A DNA stretch of 64,000 bases from Chaetoceros tenuissimus (Eukaryota > Bacillariophyta > Thalassiosirophyceae > Chaetocerotales > Chaetocerotaceae): contig BLLK01000060.1 in assembly GCA_021927905.1 (NCBI GenBank), positions 186,001-250,000 of the forward strand, written 5' to 3'. Below are positions 32,676 through 42,770 of the stretch, one piece after another. The notes under the pieces were generated by a model. The model saw nothing but the letters and a program-made list of their open reading frames with translations. It did no database searches and was not told the DNA's origin. Position numbers and translations under genes: made by a program. The first letter of the stretch is position 1, and each line of letters begins with the position of its first letter.

Positions 32676-33290
32676 ATGGGCAATGGATCTAGTGGGCCGA
32701 GGATGGCACTATCAGCAATGGCCGACATGCTCAAAATCACACAGCCACAATTCAAAGATTTGAGAAATGCATCACTAAGGTTGGCTAAGCCATCAAGAGA
32801 CAAAATTAATAGTGGGCCAGTAATCACACGGAGATCATTTCATAAGGCTATGAAAGAAGTCAATTTAGATGAAGAAACTGTGGATGTATTTGATCATTTG
32901 TATACGATGTGGGATACTAGGGGCGAGGGAAAGTTAAACTTATTGTTGTTCCTTGCAAGTATATCACCTTTGGCATCTACAATGGACATCGAGGGAAAAC
33001 TTAAATTTGCACTCGAGATATATGATGTCCATCAAACTGGAAGATTAAACGGAGACAATGCAATGGCTATTCTTGGAGGCATCAACGCTACTGCGTCATA
33101 TTTTGGAGACTCTGTAATTACTCCTCAAGCCATTGAAATAGTCATTGGCGATGTTTTTGAGGGTCAAAATGAAATTTACTATCAAGATCGTATTAGTCAT
33201 CTGGCAAATCATCCAGCCGTCATACAGTTCTCAATAGCTGCTGGGACAATGCGCTTTGGTGGAAGTAAAATTGAATCCAGACCAAAGTAG
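32676..33290 (+). CDS. Calcineurin-B/recoverin-like EF-hand protein, N-myristoylated, degenerate Ca sites
   Basis: Single exon, 204 residues. MGNGSS is a good N-myristoylation signal. The helical pattern of four EF-hands is kept: RSFHKAMKEV, LYTMWDTRGEGKLNLLLFL, ALEIYDVHQTGRLNGDNAM and a fourth near VIGDVFEGQNEIYYQD. Loops lack several of the acidic residues needed for Ca2+ (for example D-V-H-Q-T-G-R-L-N), so binding is doubtful in most sites. The fold and length match calcineurin B and CBL-type regulators. It may be a membrane-tethered phosphatase or kinase regulator; the partner is unknown. Confidence 0.75.
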   Translation: MGNGSSGPRMALSAMADMLKITQPQFKDLRNASLRLAKPSRDKINSGPVITRRSFHKAMKEVNLDEETVDVFDHLYTMWDTRGEGKLNLLLFLASISPLASTMDIEGKLKFALEIYDVHQTGRLNGDNAMAILGGINATASYFGDSVITPQAIEIVIGDVFEGQNEIYYQDRISHLANHPAVIQFSIAAGTMRFGGSKIESRPK

Positions 33291-33777
33291 TCATGAGAAT
33301 TGAAATTAAAAGTTTGTAGATAGTCTAATTGTAATGTAGAAATAATTTGATTGATATGTTGTGTCCATTAAGATTTTCATTTTCATATAATAATTATATT
33401 ATAGTCATCTTCAAAATCTGCAAAACTTTTCGTTGAAGAGTAATACGTATATTAGATATTACGGTAGATTTTAATCATAATTTTTACAGTGTTTTTGATT
33501 TTTTGTATCTGCTGGGAAATAGAAAAAACAACTATCTCGTAAGAAGCATTTGCACTTTTAGTATTCAAGTCGAGTTAGACTCTACTAGGTATTCAAGTCG
33601 GGACGCTATACAGATGTGAAAAAATACGTTGTACGAACTTGTAATCAAAATTGAAATATAAAAACTCCGTTGACGCTCAGTTTGTCATAATAGGACTTTT
33701 TTGAAAGGCATGCAAGGTTCTACTCGTACCGTTCATATATCAATTGGTGGAAGGAAAAAGGGGGGACACTTTTTCTG

Positions 33778-33904
33778 CTCAAATACGATTTTCCACAAAA
33801 AAATTTCGGGAAAACCGAAAACATAGCGCTATAAAAAATCAAATTCTCTATAGCGCTATGTTCTCGCTTTTTGGAATAGGTTTCTGCCGAAAATCGTATT
33901 TGAG
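33778..33904. repeat. Large imperfect hairpin (nested inverted repeats)
   Basis: CTCAAATACGATTTT (33778-33792) is the exact reverse complement of 33890-33904, and AACATAGCGCTATA (33820-33833) is the exact complement of 33849-33862. The arms between are similar but diverged. Confidence 0.85.
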
Positions 33905-34237
33905 GAGAAAAAAATTTGCTCTGATTTTGTGTCATCTCGACTTGGTCGTGCTTTTGGAGTTGACACTAAGATGATGACGTCTCACTTAACAATCTTGTTT
34001 AAAAGTGTCCAATTTGTTAAGCTAATTCTCCAGAGACACCTGACAATGAAATATGCTTAATTATGCCAGAAACTTCTTTTCTGTCTGTTTTTCACCTTAT
34101 TTTATGGAATGAATGGATTCTCTGTCGTAAGAGCTTTCGAATGATGTGTCTGGTTTGGCTGTACCCCCTTCAGAAGGGGAACCTCCCTTCCACCAATTGA
34201 TATATCCCTCGTACGGATTTCGCGGGTTTTTTAGGAG

Positions 34238-34295
34238 AATTGGGTCAGCGCCGACCCAATTCCATTCTACGACGTTTTCTACGTGAGAAACATAC
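34238..34295. repeat. Left copy of 58-bp inverted repeat
   Basis: Pairs with 35041-35098 with only a few mismatches. Its outer 24 bp (AATTGGGTCAGCGCCGACCC...) is itself a near-palindrome. Confidence 0.85.
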
Positions 34296-35040
34296 TACAA
34301 TGCACTCATATAAAACATTTTTTATTTACCTTTATCAATAAAGCGGTATTATAGCATGAATCTGATATGTATATAGAAAATGTCTGCATATGCTAATTTC
34401 TCTGTTTGACAGTTTAGAGTACTTTTAGAAGGTGCTAAAACCTTCAAAAACGAGGAAATATGAGACTTTGCGGCCCCTATTTCTCATGTGAAGAATCCTA
34501 CGGAGACTTCATTTAAGCTATTTTGTATTGAGAATAAGTGTATACAAGACATAGATCACACTAATAATACCTCTCTACATGACTAAAATGAAAAAATGGA
34601 GGTGCACAAAGACAACTTTTTACCTAATTGAGTCGTATCTTTGACCAAATAGAGCAATCTGATTGGCTGAGATCAATAACCTATGACGAGAAACCCTTTA
34701 CATATCCTCAAATCTCAAGTGAAATTAAACATACATAACATATTAGAATCGATTAATATTGCATGTTGTAAGTTTCCTTTTGATATTAATAGACGAAAAC
34801 GGTTGTCATCTAATAGTGGCGATTTTTTTTTAGAATTTATTTGAGACCCTAAAAGTGGCTATTTTCAGCTTTTTGTCCCATTTTGGCGGGCAAAATACGT
34901 ACTCATTTCATAAATAAAGTGAAATTCAGTAGAATCACAAATTACAGAACTAAACTAAATAATATTAGAAAACATGTTTATGTGTGTGTAAGTTCTAGAA
35001 GCATGTGAAAAAGTATGTTGTTATGTATGCCACTGCTGTG

Positions 35041-35098
35041 GTATGTTTCTCACGTAGAAAACGTCGTAGAAAAGAATTGGGTCGGCGCTGACCCAATT
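35041..35098. repeat. Right copy of 58-bp inverted repeat
   Basis: Reverse complement of 34238-34295, 745 bp apart. It includes TTTCTCACGTAGAAAACGTC and the near-palindrome around GGCGCTGACC. Confidence 0.85.
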
Positions 35099-35316
35099 AG
35101 CCGTACGGGGGATATGGACGGTACGTTCTACACGGCGCCTTCGCGACAGAGACTAGTTTCAGTTAGTAGTGCGCTAGTAAACCTTGTAGAGTATGGCGGT
35201 ATGGTAAGGATTTTGTTTTGTATTCGTAAATTACAAAACAAGAAGCCTTCACAACACCACACTCCATCCGGATTTACTTACTCTTCACATTGCTTCATTA
35301 TTAAAATTTCCAAACC

Positions 35317-36276
35317 ATGTCCGAGTCTAAAGTGCAACTCGTTATTCTGTACATATTTATTGGGGTATGGATTTCGGTGATTGTGATGGTGATCTGCACA
35401 CTCTGTCTTGCGAGACACCTATACACTGGTGAAGAGGATACACTTTTCTTTGAACTTCGCGAAGCTGAGATCAAGGATAATGTTATTTTGAAGGTTAGTA
35501 GAATAGATCCAACCATTAAATGTATTAATCGTCGAGCCATGAACTAACTCTTTGTACGCTTGTAGAGGGTAGTGAAGCGTGCTAAAAAGAAGAAGGACCG
35601 CACATCAACTCTAATTTCCTCCAAAAGAAAGTCCATTCGAAACAGCATCCATTCACACCTATCAATTGATACAAGTGCAAGCGAACAAAACTGTTGCCAC
35701 ATATGTTTATGTGACTTCAGACCGGGGGATATTGTCTCCCAGTCGAGGAATAATGAGTGTACACATACTTTTCACGAAGCATGTATTACAGGTAAGCTCT
35801 TTCATGAAGCTGTTATACCCATGTGAATCCTTCAATTCTGACACATGTCATACATAACTTTACATGAACTTTTCAACTTAGAATGGTTGATGGTTCCTCA
35901 TGACAGTTGTCCAGTTTGTAGAAACGCTTTTATTGTTGGTCATCACCATCATGATGACAGATTGTTTGAGAGCTTAGAAGCCGCAAATAGAATGTATGCC
36001 TCAAATGATGTTGAAAATGGTAGTCCACTTCGTACAAGACAATACATATCTGTAGCACAAGATCAATCTGAAGCGATTGGGGAAGCATTAGATGGATTTG
36101 TAGCATCTGGAGATCCGAATGAAGATGAAGATCTTTCGTATGGTGCGAATGAGGACGACTTGTCTTATGTCGGTGGTGGAGTCCCAGCTAATGAAACATC
36201 TGGAGATGTAGAATCGCAAGAGGAAGAACATGATATTGAAATGATGTCAATTTCATCAAATGATGTAAATGTGTGA
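35317..36276 (+). CDS. Membrane RING-H2 E3 ubiquitin ligase
   Basis: Three exons: 35317-35493, 35566-35791, 35882-36276; introns 72 and 90 bp. 265 residues. An N-terminal membrane segment (VQLVILYIFIGVWISVIVMV) is followed by a basic stretch (KRAKKKKDR) and a RING-H2 finger at ~102-150: CHICLCDF, NNECTHTFHEACITEW, DSCPVCRN (C3H2C3). The intron in the RING lies just after the HxxC pair. The C-terminal ~110 residues are acidic and probably disordered. Such ATL-like ligases pass ubiquitin from an E2 to membrane substrates. Splice joints were chosen because they rebuild the finger. Confidence 0.88.
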
Positions 36277-36425
36277 ACTAGTCCATGAGCAGATACAGCT
36301 TTCGAAAATCATATCATGAATTGAAATGATCAATTCATACCATTTTGTTTTCTATTGTACCCTACCAAAGTTGCTAAAGATTCTATATTATAATGTAAAT
36401 TTCTTCATGATTATTACTCAGAATG

Positions 36426-37253
36426 CTACGACTCTTCTTCATATTCTTCTTCTTCTCCTTCCCCAATCTCTTCATTTTCTTCTTCTTCGCCTTCTTCCTC
36501 CTCTTCATTAGCCCACCAACTTGTAAGTCCCAAACCATCTTCGCAAATCGATGCTGTTATATGCATGCACGCTGGAATATTTGTCTCTGTAACATCTATT
36601 GATGAACTTCGTTTACGTACCGGCCTATTGTCCGTGTTGTCATCTCCAGATTTCAAATCGCCAGAAGTTGACGAAGACATTCCAGTTGCCGAAGCAGGCA
36701 TGAGCCTTGAAGTTGTAGAAGTAGTGGTTGCTTGTAGTCCCTTTGCTGTATTCGTCACCTGCGTAAAATTTATCCCCTTCACTTTGAACCGAATCTCAGC
36801 TCCAATTTCCATTTCAAATCTTTGTGGCTCCTCTTCCTCTTCTTCACCATAGTCAGGAGTCCAGACCCATAATCCACTTTCTTTATCATATTGGCTAGGT
36901 CGTAACATCCAATATGCCGGTATAAAAATATCACTAAAGAATTCTCCTAGACCAACTTTGATACCTTCTTCATTGCTTTCTATAATGTGACCTACGAGTA
37001 CTTCCTCGACAAATGGTCGGAAAATTACTAGACGAAAAACTACTTCATGATGCGCTGCTCCATCTCCAGGAACACAGACCCCATCACCTATTTGATTCAC
37101 ATCTCCATATCGACATATTACTAGACCAACATCCATAATCACTCTATTTGGATATTTCTTGTCAATCTCTTCATGCGCTGATGTTCTTGTCGGTTGGTAA
37201 AACATTGTGGGTGGGATACGAACTGTATCGGCCACAGTTGCAATGACAAACAT
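36426..37253 (-). CDS. RPC8: RNA polymerase III subunit RPC8 (RPC25, Rpb7 homolog)
   Basis: Single exon, 275 residues from the ATG at 37253 (MFVIATVADTVRIPP matches the family start; the frame extends 15 codons further up). RPC8 with RPC9 forms the Pol III stalk used in initiation of tRNA and 5S genes. Conserved features: DTVRIPPTMF, KKYPNRVIMDVGLVICRYGD, GDGVCVPGDGAAHHEVVFRL, FRPFVEEVLVGHI, EEGIKVGLGEFFSDIFIPAYWM and IGAEIRFKVKGI (the OB/S1 fold). The tail after ~190 adds Ser/Thr-rich and poly-Glu sequence that yeast lacks. Confidence 0.95.
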   Translation of the reverse strand: MFVIATVADTVRIPPTMFYQPTRTSAHEEIDKKYPNRVIMDVGLVICRYGDVNQIGDGVCVPGDGAAHHEVVFRLVIFRPFVEEVLVGHIIESNEEGIKVGLGEFFSDIFIPAYWMLRPSQYDKESGLWVWTPDYGEEEEEEPQRFEMEIGAEIRFKVKGINFTQVTNTAKGLQATTTSTTSRLMPASATGMSSSTSGDLKSGDDNTDNRPVRKRSSSIDVTETNIPACMHITASICEDGLGLTSWWANEEEEEGEEEENEEIGEGEEEEYEEES

Positions 37254-37699
37254 TGTTGACACTATCAGTTGCAATATTTCTCTCAATATTTGTTTCAAAC
37301 TTGTGTGTAGGAGTTACTACTGCAGTATTTAAAAATATACATGAACTACGATTTCCTTGTAGTTATTAGTGCGAGAGATGCTATTGATTGGCCAACAAAC
37401 AGAGGTAATGAAGATGGGATACAAAGGAAAGAAAGGGGAAGAAGTATGTGAGAGAGAACAGGTAAAGACGAACAGACGAAAGAGATCGTCACAGGGTTTT
37501 CTCTCAGTCTTTCTCTCAAGATGACTCTTTGTATAGTTTGTTAGTTATTTATTTCATTCAATCATCACCACTTTCTTTTGATACTACATCACAGTTCCTT
37601 CTTTCTCCGTTTCTCCAATCTCCGTGTATTCTTCTTGGATATTTGTAGTCGAAGACAGAATTTCTTACTTTGTGTGCCGTACATGATATTTTCTTTTCA
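37254..37699. other. Divergent intergenic region
   Basis: 446 bp between RPC8 and the plastid membrane protein gene. Purine-rich (GAGAGA) strings near 37440-37475. No gene supported. Confidence 0.5.
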
Positions 37700-38380
37700 A
37701 TGAGGGTTTTTTCATCAGGATATTTCATTGCTACGTTAGTTCTATCATGTATTCTTGAAACAGGTGCATTTACATTACCATCCAATAGACAAATCACTAC
37801 GACAAATATGATTCCAGCTACACGCCATGGATCAAAATCATATTTCCATTTTGTCAGGAACAAGAGAGCATTGAAAGCAGAAAATGACGACGAAAGAGAG
37901 AAGAGTGATGACAACCGAAATATACAACCACAAGATCCATTTTTCATTGAAGAGCCTCGATTACTGATAGGTGATTTACTAGCAATACTAGTCACAACTC
38001 AACTCGTGTTCTTAACACATGTTCTGCAGCAATCGTCATTTTGGGAAAGTGGTGGCTTCAATCAAGCAATAACATTCAGTAGCTTCTCTTCTCTAGGCGA
38101 CTTTGTGAGGACAGATTCATTGTTATCTTTATGTTGGATATGTTCGGCACTTTATAATCGGGGATATGGATATGCGGCTTTTGTCGATGATTTGCAGAGT
38201 ATCAAATCAAGCTTACAAGTTTTTGTCGACTTCTGTTCGCTCTTGATTATAAGCAAAATATTATTTGCTAGTTTGGATAAGGCTCCTGTAGATCCTTACT
38301 TAGTTCTAACCGAAGCATGGTTCGTCATATTTGTTGTTGGTACGTTCAGATTTGCTTATAGTCGTGCAAATAGATTCTAG
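37700..38380 (+). CDS. Predicted plastid membrane protein, unknown family
   Basis: Single exon, 226 residues from the ATG at 37700. A signal peptide ends in ETGAFTLPS, an ASAFAP-like junction, then a basic transit-like segment. The mature protein has about four membrane segments: LLIGDLLAILVTTQLVFLTHVL, a weaker one around SLLSLCWICSALY, VFVDFCSLLIISKILFA and EAWFVIFVVGTFRFAY. GDLLAI near the first segment and the layout are reminiscent of small conserved plastid membrane proteins of the DUF type, but I cannot name one. Location inferred from the leader. Confidence 0.65.
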   Translation: MRVFSSGYFIATLVLSCILETGAFTLPSNRQITTTNMIPATRHGSKSYFHFVRNKRALKAENDDEREKSDDNRNIQPQDPFFIEEPRLLIGDLLAILVTTQLVFLTHVLQQSSFWESGGFNQAITFSSFSSLGDFVRTDSLLSLCWICSALYNRGYGYAAFVDDLQSIKSSLQVFVDFCSLLIISKILFASLDKAPVDPYLVLTEAWFVIFVVGTFRFAYSRANRF

Positions 38381-38468
38381 ATATGTGATCGTATGGAGCA
38401 GGATTCATTGGCAATTATTCCAGAAATGCAAGAAGTAAGAAAGTAATGTAAATGTCATATTTATCAAC

Positions 38469-40116
38469 TTAGTAGTCATCAAGATTATAGGGATCGAATT
38501 CGTCTAAATTTTCATCGTCTAAAGCAGCTGTACCTGTAAAGAAGGACGAAAGACCCTTAGGTTCATCATTCTTAATGGGATCATCAAAGGTTTCTTGACC
38601 GAGCATATCTAGATCAAGTACACCTGGAAGTGATTCCTCAGATTCAACTTCTTCGTCATCCCCCAAGTCTCCCTCATCACCATAAAGAAGATCGTAGAGA
38701 TCTCTTCTTTCTTCCCTCATTCTAGATATATCACCGTCGTCATTCACTGGTGCTTTGCTCTCTTTTTCAGCAACAGGTTTTGGTCCCTTTTTCTTTGCTT
38801 TCGCAACAGCCTTGACAGTTGATTTCTTAGCCTTCTTCTTTGCAGCCTTCTTTTTCTTCTTCTTTACTCCCGCTGTTGCGCTACTAACAACAACCGTACT
38901 TTTAGCAGCACGCTTTTTCTTCTTCACCTTGCTCTTTTTCATAGGTGTAACAGCCATGACACCATTTGTTGTTGTCGCTGGCTTTGGCTTGGGTTTCTCT
39001 GCTCTTGGCGGAAGACTATCTCTGTATTTTTCCATTCCCTTCATAGCCTTTTTTCTGTACTCTGCATCTTGCCACTTTTTCTTCATTGCCAAACTTATCT
39101 TTTCTCTCGATTTGGCACTAGTTGCACTTGAAGATGATTTCCTACCTTTCATTGACTTCAACATTTTTTCTCTGAATTCTGGATCCTTCCATTTCTCTTT
39201 TAGCGTATTTGAAATCTTTTGGCGCGCTGAAATAGAATCACTTTTTGCATTTATTTTCCTCATCTTTGTAGCGTACTCAGTGTCCTTTTATTGATTCGCA
39301 TTCATTAGACATTGCACACAAAAATTCAAGCTCGGAATACATATTGCAATACTACAAATTACTCACCTCTGCCCACTTTTTCTTCAGTGAGTCACGAATT
39401 TTTTGCTTAGTCTCTTCACTATGAGTAAAACCTTTCCGAAAGGGTCCATTATATTCTCTCTTTTTGATTTCGCCTTTAGCGTGTTTTTCTTTCAAAATCT
39501 TACTAATCTTTTTCTTTGTTTCTTCAGTTGGTCTATACCCTCCCTTCTCTGTTCGTCTAGCACGTCGCTCAGCATCTTTCTTCCTACGCTCTTCTTTCTT
39601 TTGCGCTTCATATTCCTCCTCAGTCAATCCCATATCTTCTAGCTTTTTAAGGAACTTTTCCCTATTTCTTTTTCTCACTCCCTCAGCGATGCGCTTCTTT
39701 ACTTCTTCTGATCTAGTCTTACCCTTATTCCAAGGCGTTTTCCCCTTATTAGCTGCAGAAATCTTTGCTCTTGACGCTGTCGTATGCGTGAATCCTCCAT
39801 TTTCTGTTGGCATAGGAATGTCTGTAGTTTCTGTCTCATCGGTGGTACTACTTTCTATTGATGTTTCATCAGTCATAAACATAGGTAACTGCTGAAAACA
39901 TCGACTTTGCGATGAAGAAATGACCAGTTTATTGCATTTCAAGCCGAATGATTGAGACTTATTGATATTTTTGGTTCTACTTGTACTACATTGCGGCAGA
40001 AGAAACGCGTCTGTGAATTTATTCATATGATGATTACCGCTCAAGTAGACACCAAGAAGTATTATATATGCTGTCACTTGCACAAGAAACGTTGTTTGTC
40101 GTCCAAAGTTCGACAT
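38469..40116 (-). CDS. NUMOD3-repeat protein, plastid-type leader, Lys-rich
   Basis: Two exons, 40116-39367 and 39275-38469, with a 91-bp phase-0 intron; 518 residues. The N-terminal signal (TTFLVQVTAYIILLGVYL) and Phe in TDAFLLP suggest plastid import. It has at least four copies of the nuclease-associated modular domain 3 pattern: SRAKISAANKGKTPWNKGKT, TEETKKKISKILKEKHAKG, SEETKQKIRDSLKKKWAE and SREKISLAMKKKWQDAEYRK. NUMOD3 helices bind DNA in homing endonucleases, but here no GIY-YIG or HNH nuclease is present. A long Lys/Ala run (AAKKKAKKS) and an acidic C-terminus follow. A plastid nucleoid or RNA-binding role is inferred. Confidence 0.8.
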
Positions 40117-40510
40117 GATAGCGATATGTGCTGAATGAAGAGTGAAATCGATGAAAAAATATCTCAAAATACACTGCTTATTGAAATAGATGGTGATGTT
40201 TCGTCAGTGAGTTGTTGAAACAACTGTGTCTATTTTCTTTTCACATTTTTTTGGTTTTGTGGCTTCAGAGCTACTCGTATGTGATGTGGTTAGCCCCCAA
40301 CCGGATGCGGTTAAATCTGAGAATAATGAAGGCTTTCTCCTGAGCCTTTCGTTCCCAAGACAGTCAGTGCCTCCTCCTTTCTCCATTCAAACTGCATGGC
40401 ACACAATTTTAAGAAGATGAAATACGTTATGTTTGTTTTCATTTCATAAATTTCTCGAACAAGAGATTCCTTGAGCTGTAGTAGACTAGCTCTCTCTCAT
40501 ACTTTTTAGT
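40117..40510. other. Divergent intergenic region
   Basis: 394 bp between the NUMOD3 and TGT genes. Holds both promoters by position; no gene or element recognised. Confidence 0.5.
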
Positions 40511-42209
40511 ATGAAAGCGTCAATCATGATGGTAGGCAGCCTGACCATTATTTCTTCGAAGCTTTCACCATCACAAGCTTTTCAATCTTCGTCACATCTT
40601 TTTAAGAATCTTCGAAGTTGTAGCAAAACGAGATGCTTTTCATCTTCAAGTAATTCTGAAAAGAAAAAGGATGTTTATAGCCCTCCTCCCCTTGAAGTTC
40701 CATCATCATTCCCAGATTGGGCATATGAACCTAGAGACTATTTCCGCTATGAACTTGTTTATCAATCAAAGATATCGAATGCTCGAGTAGGAAGAATACA
40801 TACTCCTCACGGTATTATAGATACACCAGGCTACGTCGCTGTTGCAACAAATGGGGCTCTCAAAGGTGTTGATTTCAGACAGGCAGATGAAGCTGGTCAG
40901 CAGCTAGTATTCTGTAACAGTTATCATCTTTTATTACATCCAGGTCCAGAAATCATTGAAGGTACGTCTGATTGTCTTGATGACTGTTTATTTTCCTTTT
41001 TTCCAATATAATACGCAAGGAGTTCGCTGGGCAGCGATCGTTGGCCGGTTCATCGACCAATAGTGTAACGAAACGCAATCGACCCTTGCAAGAGAAATTA
41101 CATGTTAGCATCGAAGGGGGATTAGAGTTTCTTTCTCTAATCTCATGACTTTGTAGATGCTGGCTTGTGACATTTTTTATTTCTAATGGAACACATTTAT
41201 TTGACCATATATGATTTCTTACACGATTTCTTCTTTTCTTGAAATTGTAGAAGCAGGAGGTCTACACAAGTTTGTCAACAGACCTGATCGACCTTTAATC
41301 ACTGATAGCGGTGGGTTTCAGGTCTTTTCATTAGCTTATGGATCCGTCCAGGAATCACTTGAGTCTGAGGGTGAACTCAAAAGAGCCAAGAAAAATACCA
41401 GGAATGATGGGCTAACCAAAGCTGGAGACAAGCCAGTGAAGGTTACCGAAGACGGAGTCTACTTCCGAAGTTATAGGGATGGTAGAAAGATCTTTCTCAC
41501 ACCTGAGAGCACAGTTGAGGCCCAAAAGAGTTATGGTGCTGACATCATCATCCCACTCGACCAACTCCCACCTTATCATATCGACAAACAAAAACTAGTA
41601 GAATCCGTCAATAGAAGTCATCGTTGGGAAGCTCGCAGTCTCCGTAAACATTTGGAAGACGTGAAGGGGCAGGCAATGTATTGTGTTGTACACGGCGGTG
41701 TAGATGTTGAGCTTCGAACTGAATCTGTGAACTACCTCACATCACTGCCATTTGATGGATATGCCATTGGAGGATCTCTAGGCAAAAACTCAGAAGAACT
41801 TCTCCAGCTTCTTGATTGGATGATGCCAATGTTCGAAGAAGGACACAGAAAGGAGAAACCTCGACACTTGCTTGGTATTGCAGATGAGAAGTCAATTCTT
41901 GGAGCTGTCGGACATGGCATTGATACTTTTGACTCTTGTTATCCTACTCGAGTTGCAAGGCATGGTACACTTTTATCGAGAGAAGGACGTATAAATATCA
42001 AGAGTGGGAAATATGCTAAGCAGTATGGCATTCCGATTGACCAAGAATGCCAATGCTCAACTTGTCAGCGTTACGATAGAGCATACTTGTGGCATTTATA
42101 TAAGGCCAAAGAACCATTGTTTATGCAACTAGCTGGTATTCATAATATTCAATATATGAATGATCTCATGGCTAAGCAAAGACAAGATATTCTTGATGGG
42201 AAGATATAA
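40511..42209 (+). CDS. Queuine tRNA-ribosyltransferase catalytic subunit (TGT)
   Basis: Two exons, 40511-40961 and 41251-42209, with a 289-bp phase-1 intron that seems to host a snoRNA; 469 residues. TGT swaps guanine-34 for queuine in tRNAs with GUN anticodons. Signs: GRIHTPHGIIDTPGYVAVATNG, FCNSYHLLLHPG, the general-acid Asp in DSGGFQVFSL (~169), YCVVHGGVDVELR, DGYAIGGSLG, the nucleophile Asp in DTFDSCYPTR (~378), and the zinc ligands CQCSTC...H (~417-432). The first ~60 residues are Ser-rich with a hydrophobic start, suggesting organelle targeting. YELVYQSKISNARVG starts the core. The family's dimer partner QTRT2 is not in the window. Confidence 0.95.
41014..41175 (+). ncRNA. Candidate H/ACA-box snoRNA inside the TGT intron
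   Basis: The 289-bp intron holds a hairpin-hinge-hairpin-tail layout. Hairpin 1 closes with GCAAGG (41015-41020) and CCTTGC (41084-41089) and has an inner stem (TTGGCCG/CGACCAA, one mismatch). An H-box match AGAGAA (ANANNA) follows at 41091-41096. Hairpin 2 closes with GTTAGCATC (41104-41112) and GATGCTGGC (41156-41164), with a perfect 8-bp top stem GATTAGAG/CTCTAATC (41120-41127, 41135-41142). ACA is at 41170-41172. H/ACA RNAs guide pseudouridylation and are often intron-encoded. The target is unknown; pockets were not matched to rRNA. Confidence 0.62.
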
Positions 42210-42302
42210 AATAATTATAGAATTACATGATGTATTGATGATGTCCTCGATTTTATGAATATCGGATATGTTGTACATACGAGTTTCGCCTGTTCAAATT
42301 TT

Positions 42303-42770
42303 CTAGTTATCTTCGTCGTTTGGCAATAGACTTTCAGCGAGTGAAGCTCTTTGTTCTTCTTCAGGGTCAAAAATAATATCATTGAGAGTAGAAGTTTGAT
42401 TACTCGATCTATCAGCACGAGTTCTGGTCCAGCACTAAAAAAAACGTGTAAAAGGTAAGAAAAAGACGTGATGCTTTGCAAAGATAAAATTAAAATCAGC
42501 AAATGGTTTTACCTTGACTATCATTTCTTTGATTTGCTGTCTGAGAGTCCAAAAGGAGAACACAAATACAATGCAAGTTACTGCTACTAAAATCCAACTC
42601 AAAATGACAACACTTGTTTGATTTCCAGATGTCGTCATCAGACCCTCATCAAATATTCCCCCTAAAATAAAATCATCATCTTGATTACTTAAATCTTCTG
42701 AAAGCACCAACTGAAGCATACTGACAAGTAGAATGAAAAAGGTAGGGATTTTGAGATTGTTTGTCGTCAT
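42303..42770 (-). CDS. Small type I membrane protein, unknown
   Basis: Two exons, 42770-42513 and 42434-42303, with a 79-bp phase-0 intron (GTAAAA...TTTTAG); 129 residues. Signal peptide (IPTFFILLVSMLQLVLS), ~45-residue extracytosolic part with one N-glycosylation site (NQTS), one membrane span (VVILSWILVAVTCIVFVFSF), then a basic and finally acidic cytosolic tail (NDIIFDPEEEQRASLAE). The second exon was found from its open frame and pyrimidine-rich acceptor. Function unknown. Confidence 0.65.

Larger units (their letters stand above)
33724..35125. mobile_element. Non-autonomous MITE/foldback-like DNA element
   Basis: Ends are inverted: the left starts CGTACCGTTCATAT (33725) and the right ends ATATGGACGGTACG (35125), matching with one mismatch over 14 bp. 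TTCTAC flanks both sides (33718-33723 and 35126-35131), as a target duplication would. Inside are further inverted pairs: a 20-bp perfect pair (33735-33754 with 34186-34205), a ~58-bp pair (34238-34295 with 35041-35098) and a hairpin at 33778-33904. There is no transposase frame, so it would need enzymes from elsewhere. The superfamily is not recognised. Confidence 0.6.
33291..35316. other. Long non-coding region carrying an inverted-repeat element
   Basis: About 2 kb without a supported gene, the longest gap in the window. The left 430 bp is plain AT-rich flank; most of the rest is the inverted-repeat element described separately; the last ~190 bp is the 5' flank of the RING gene. Confidence 0.6.
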
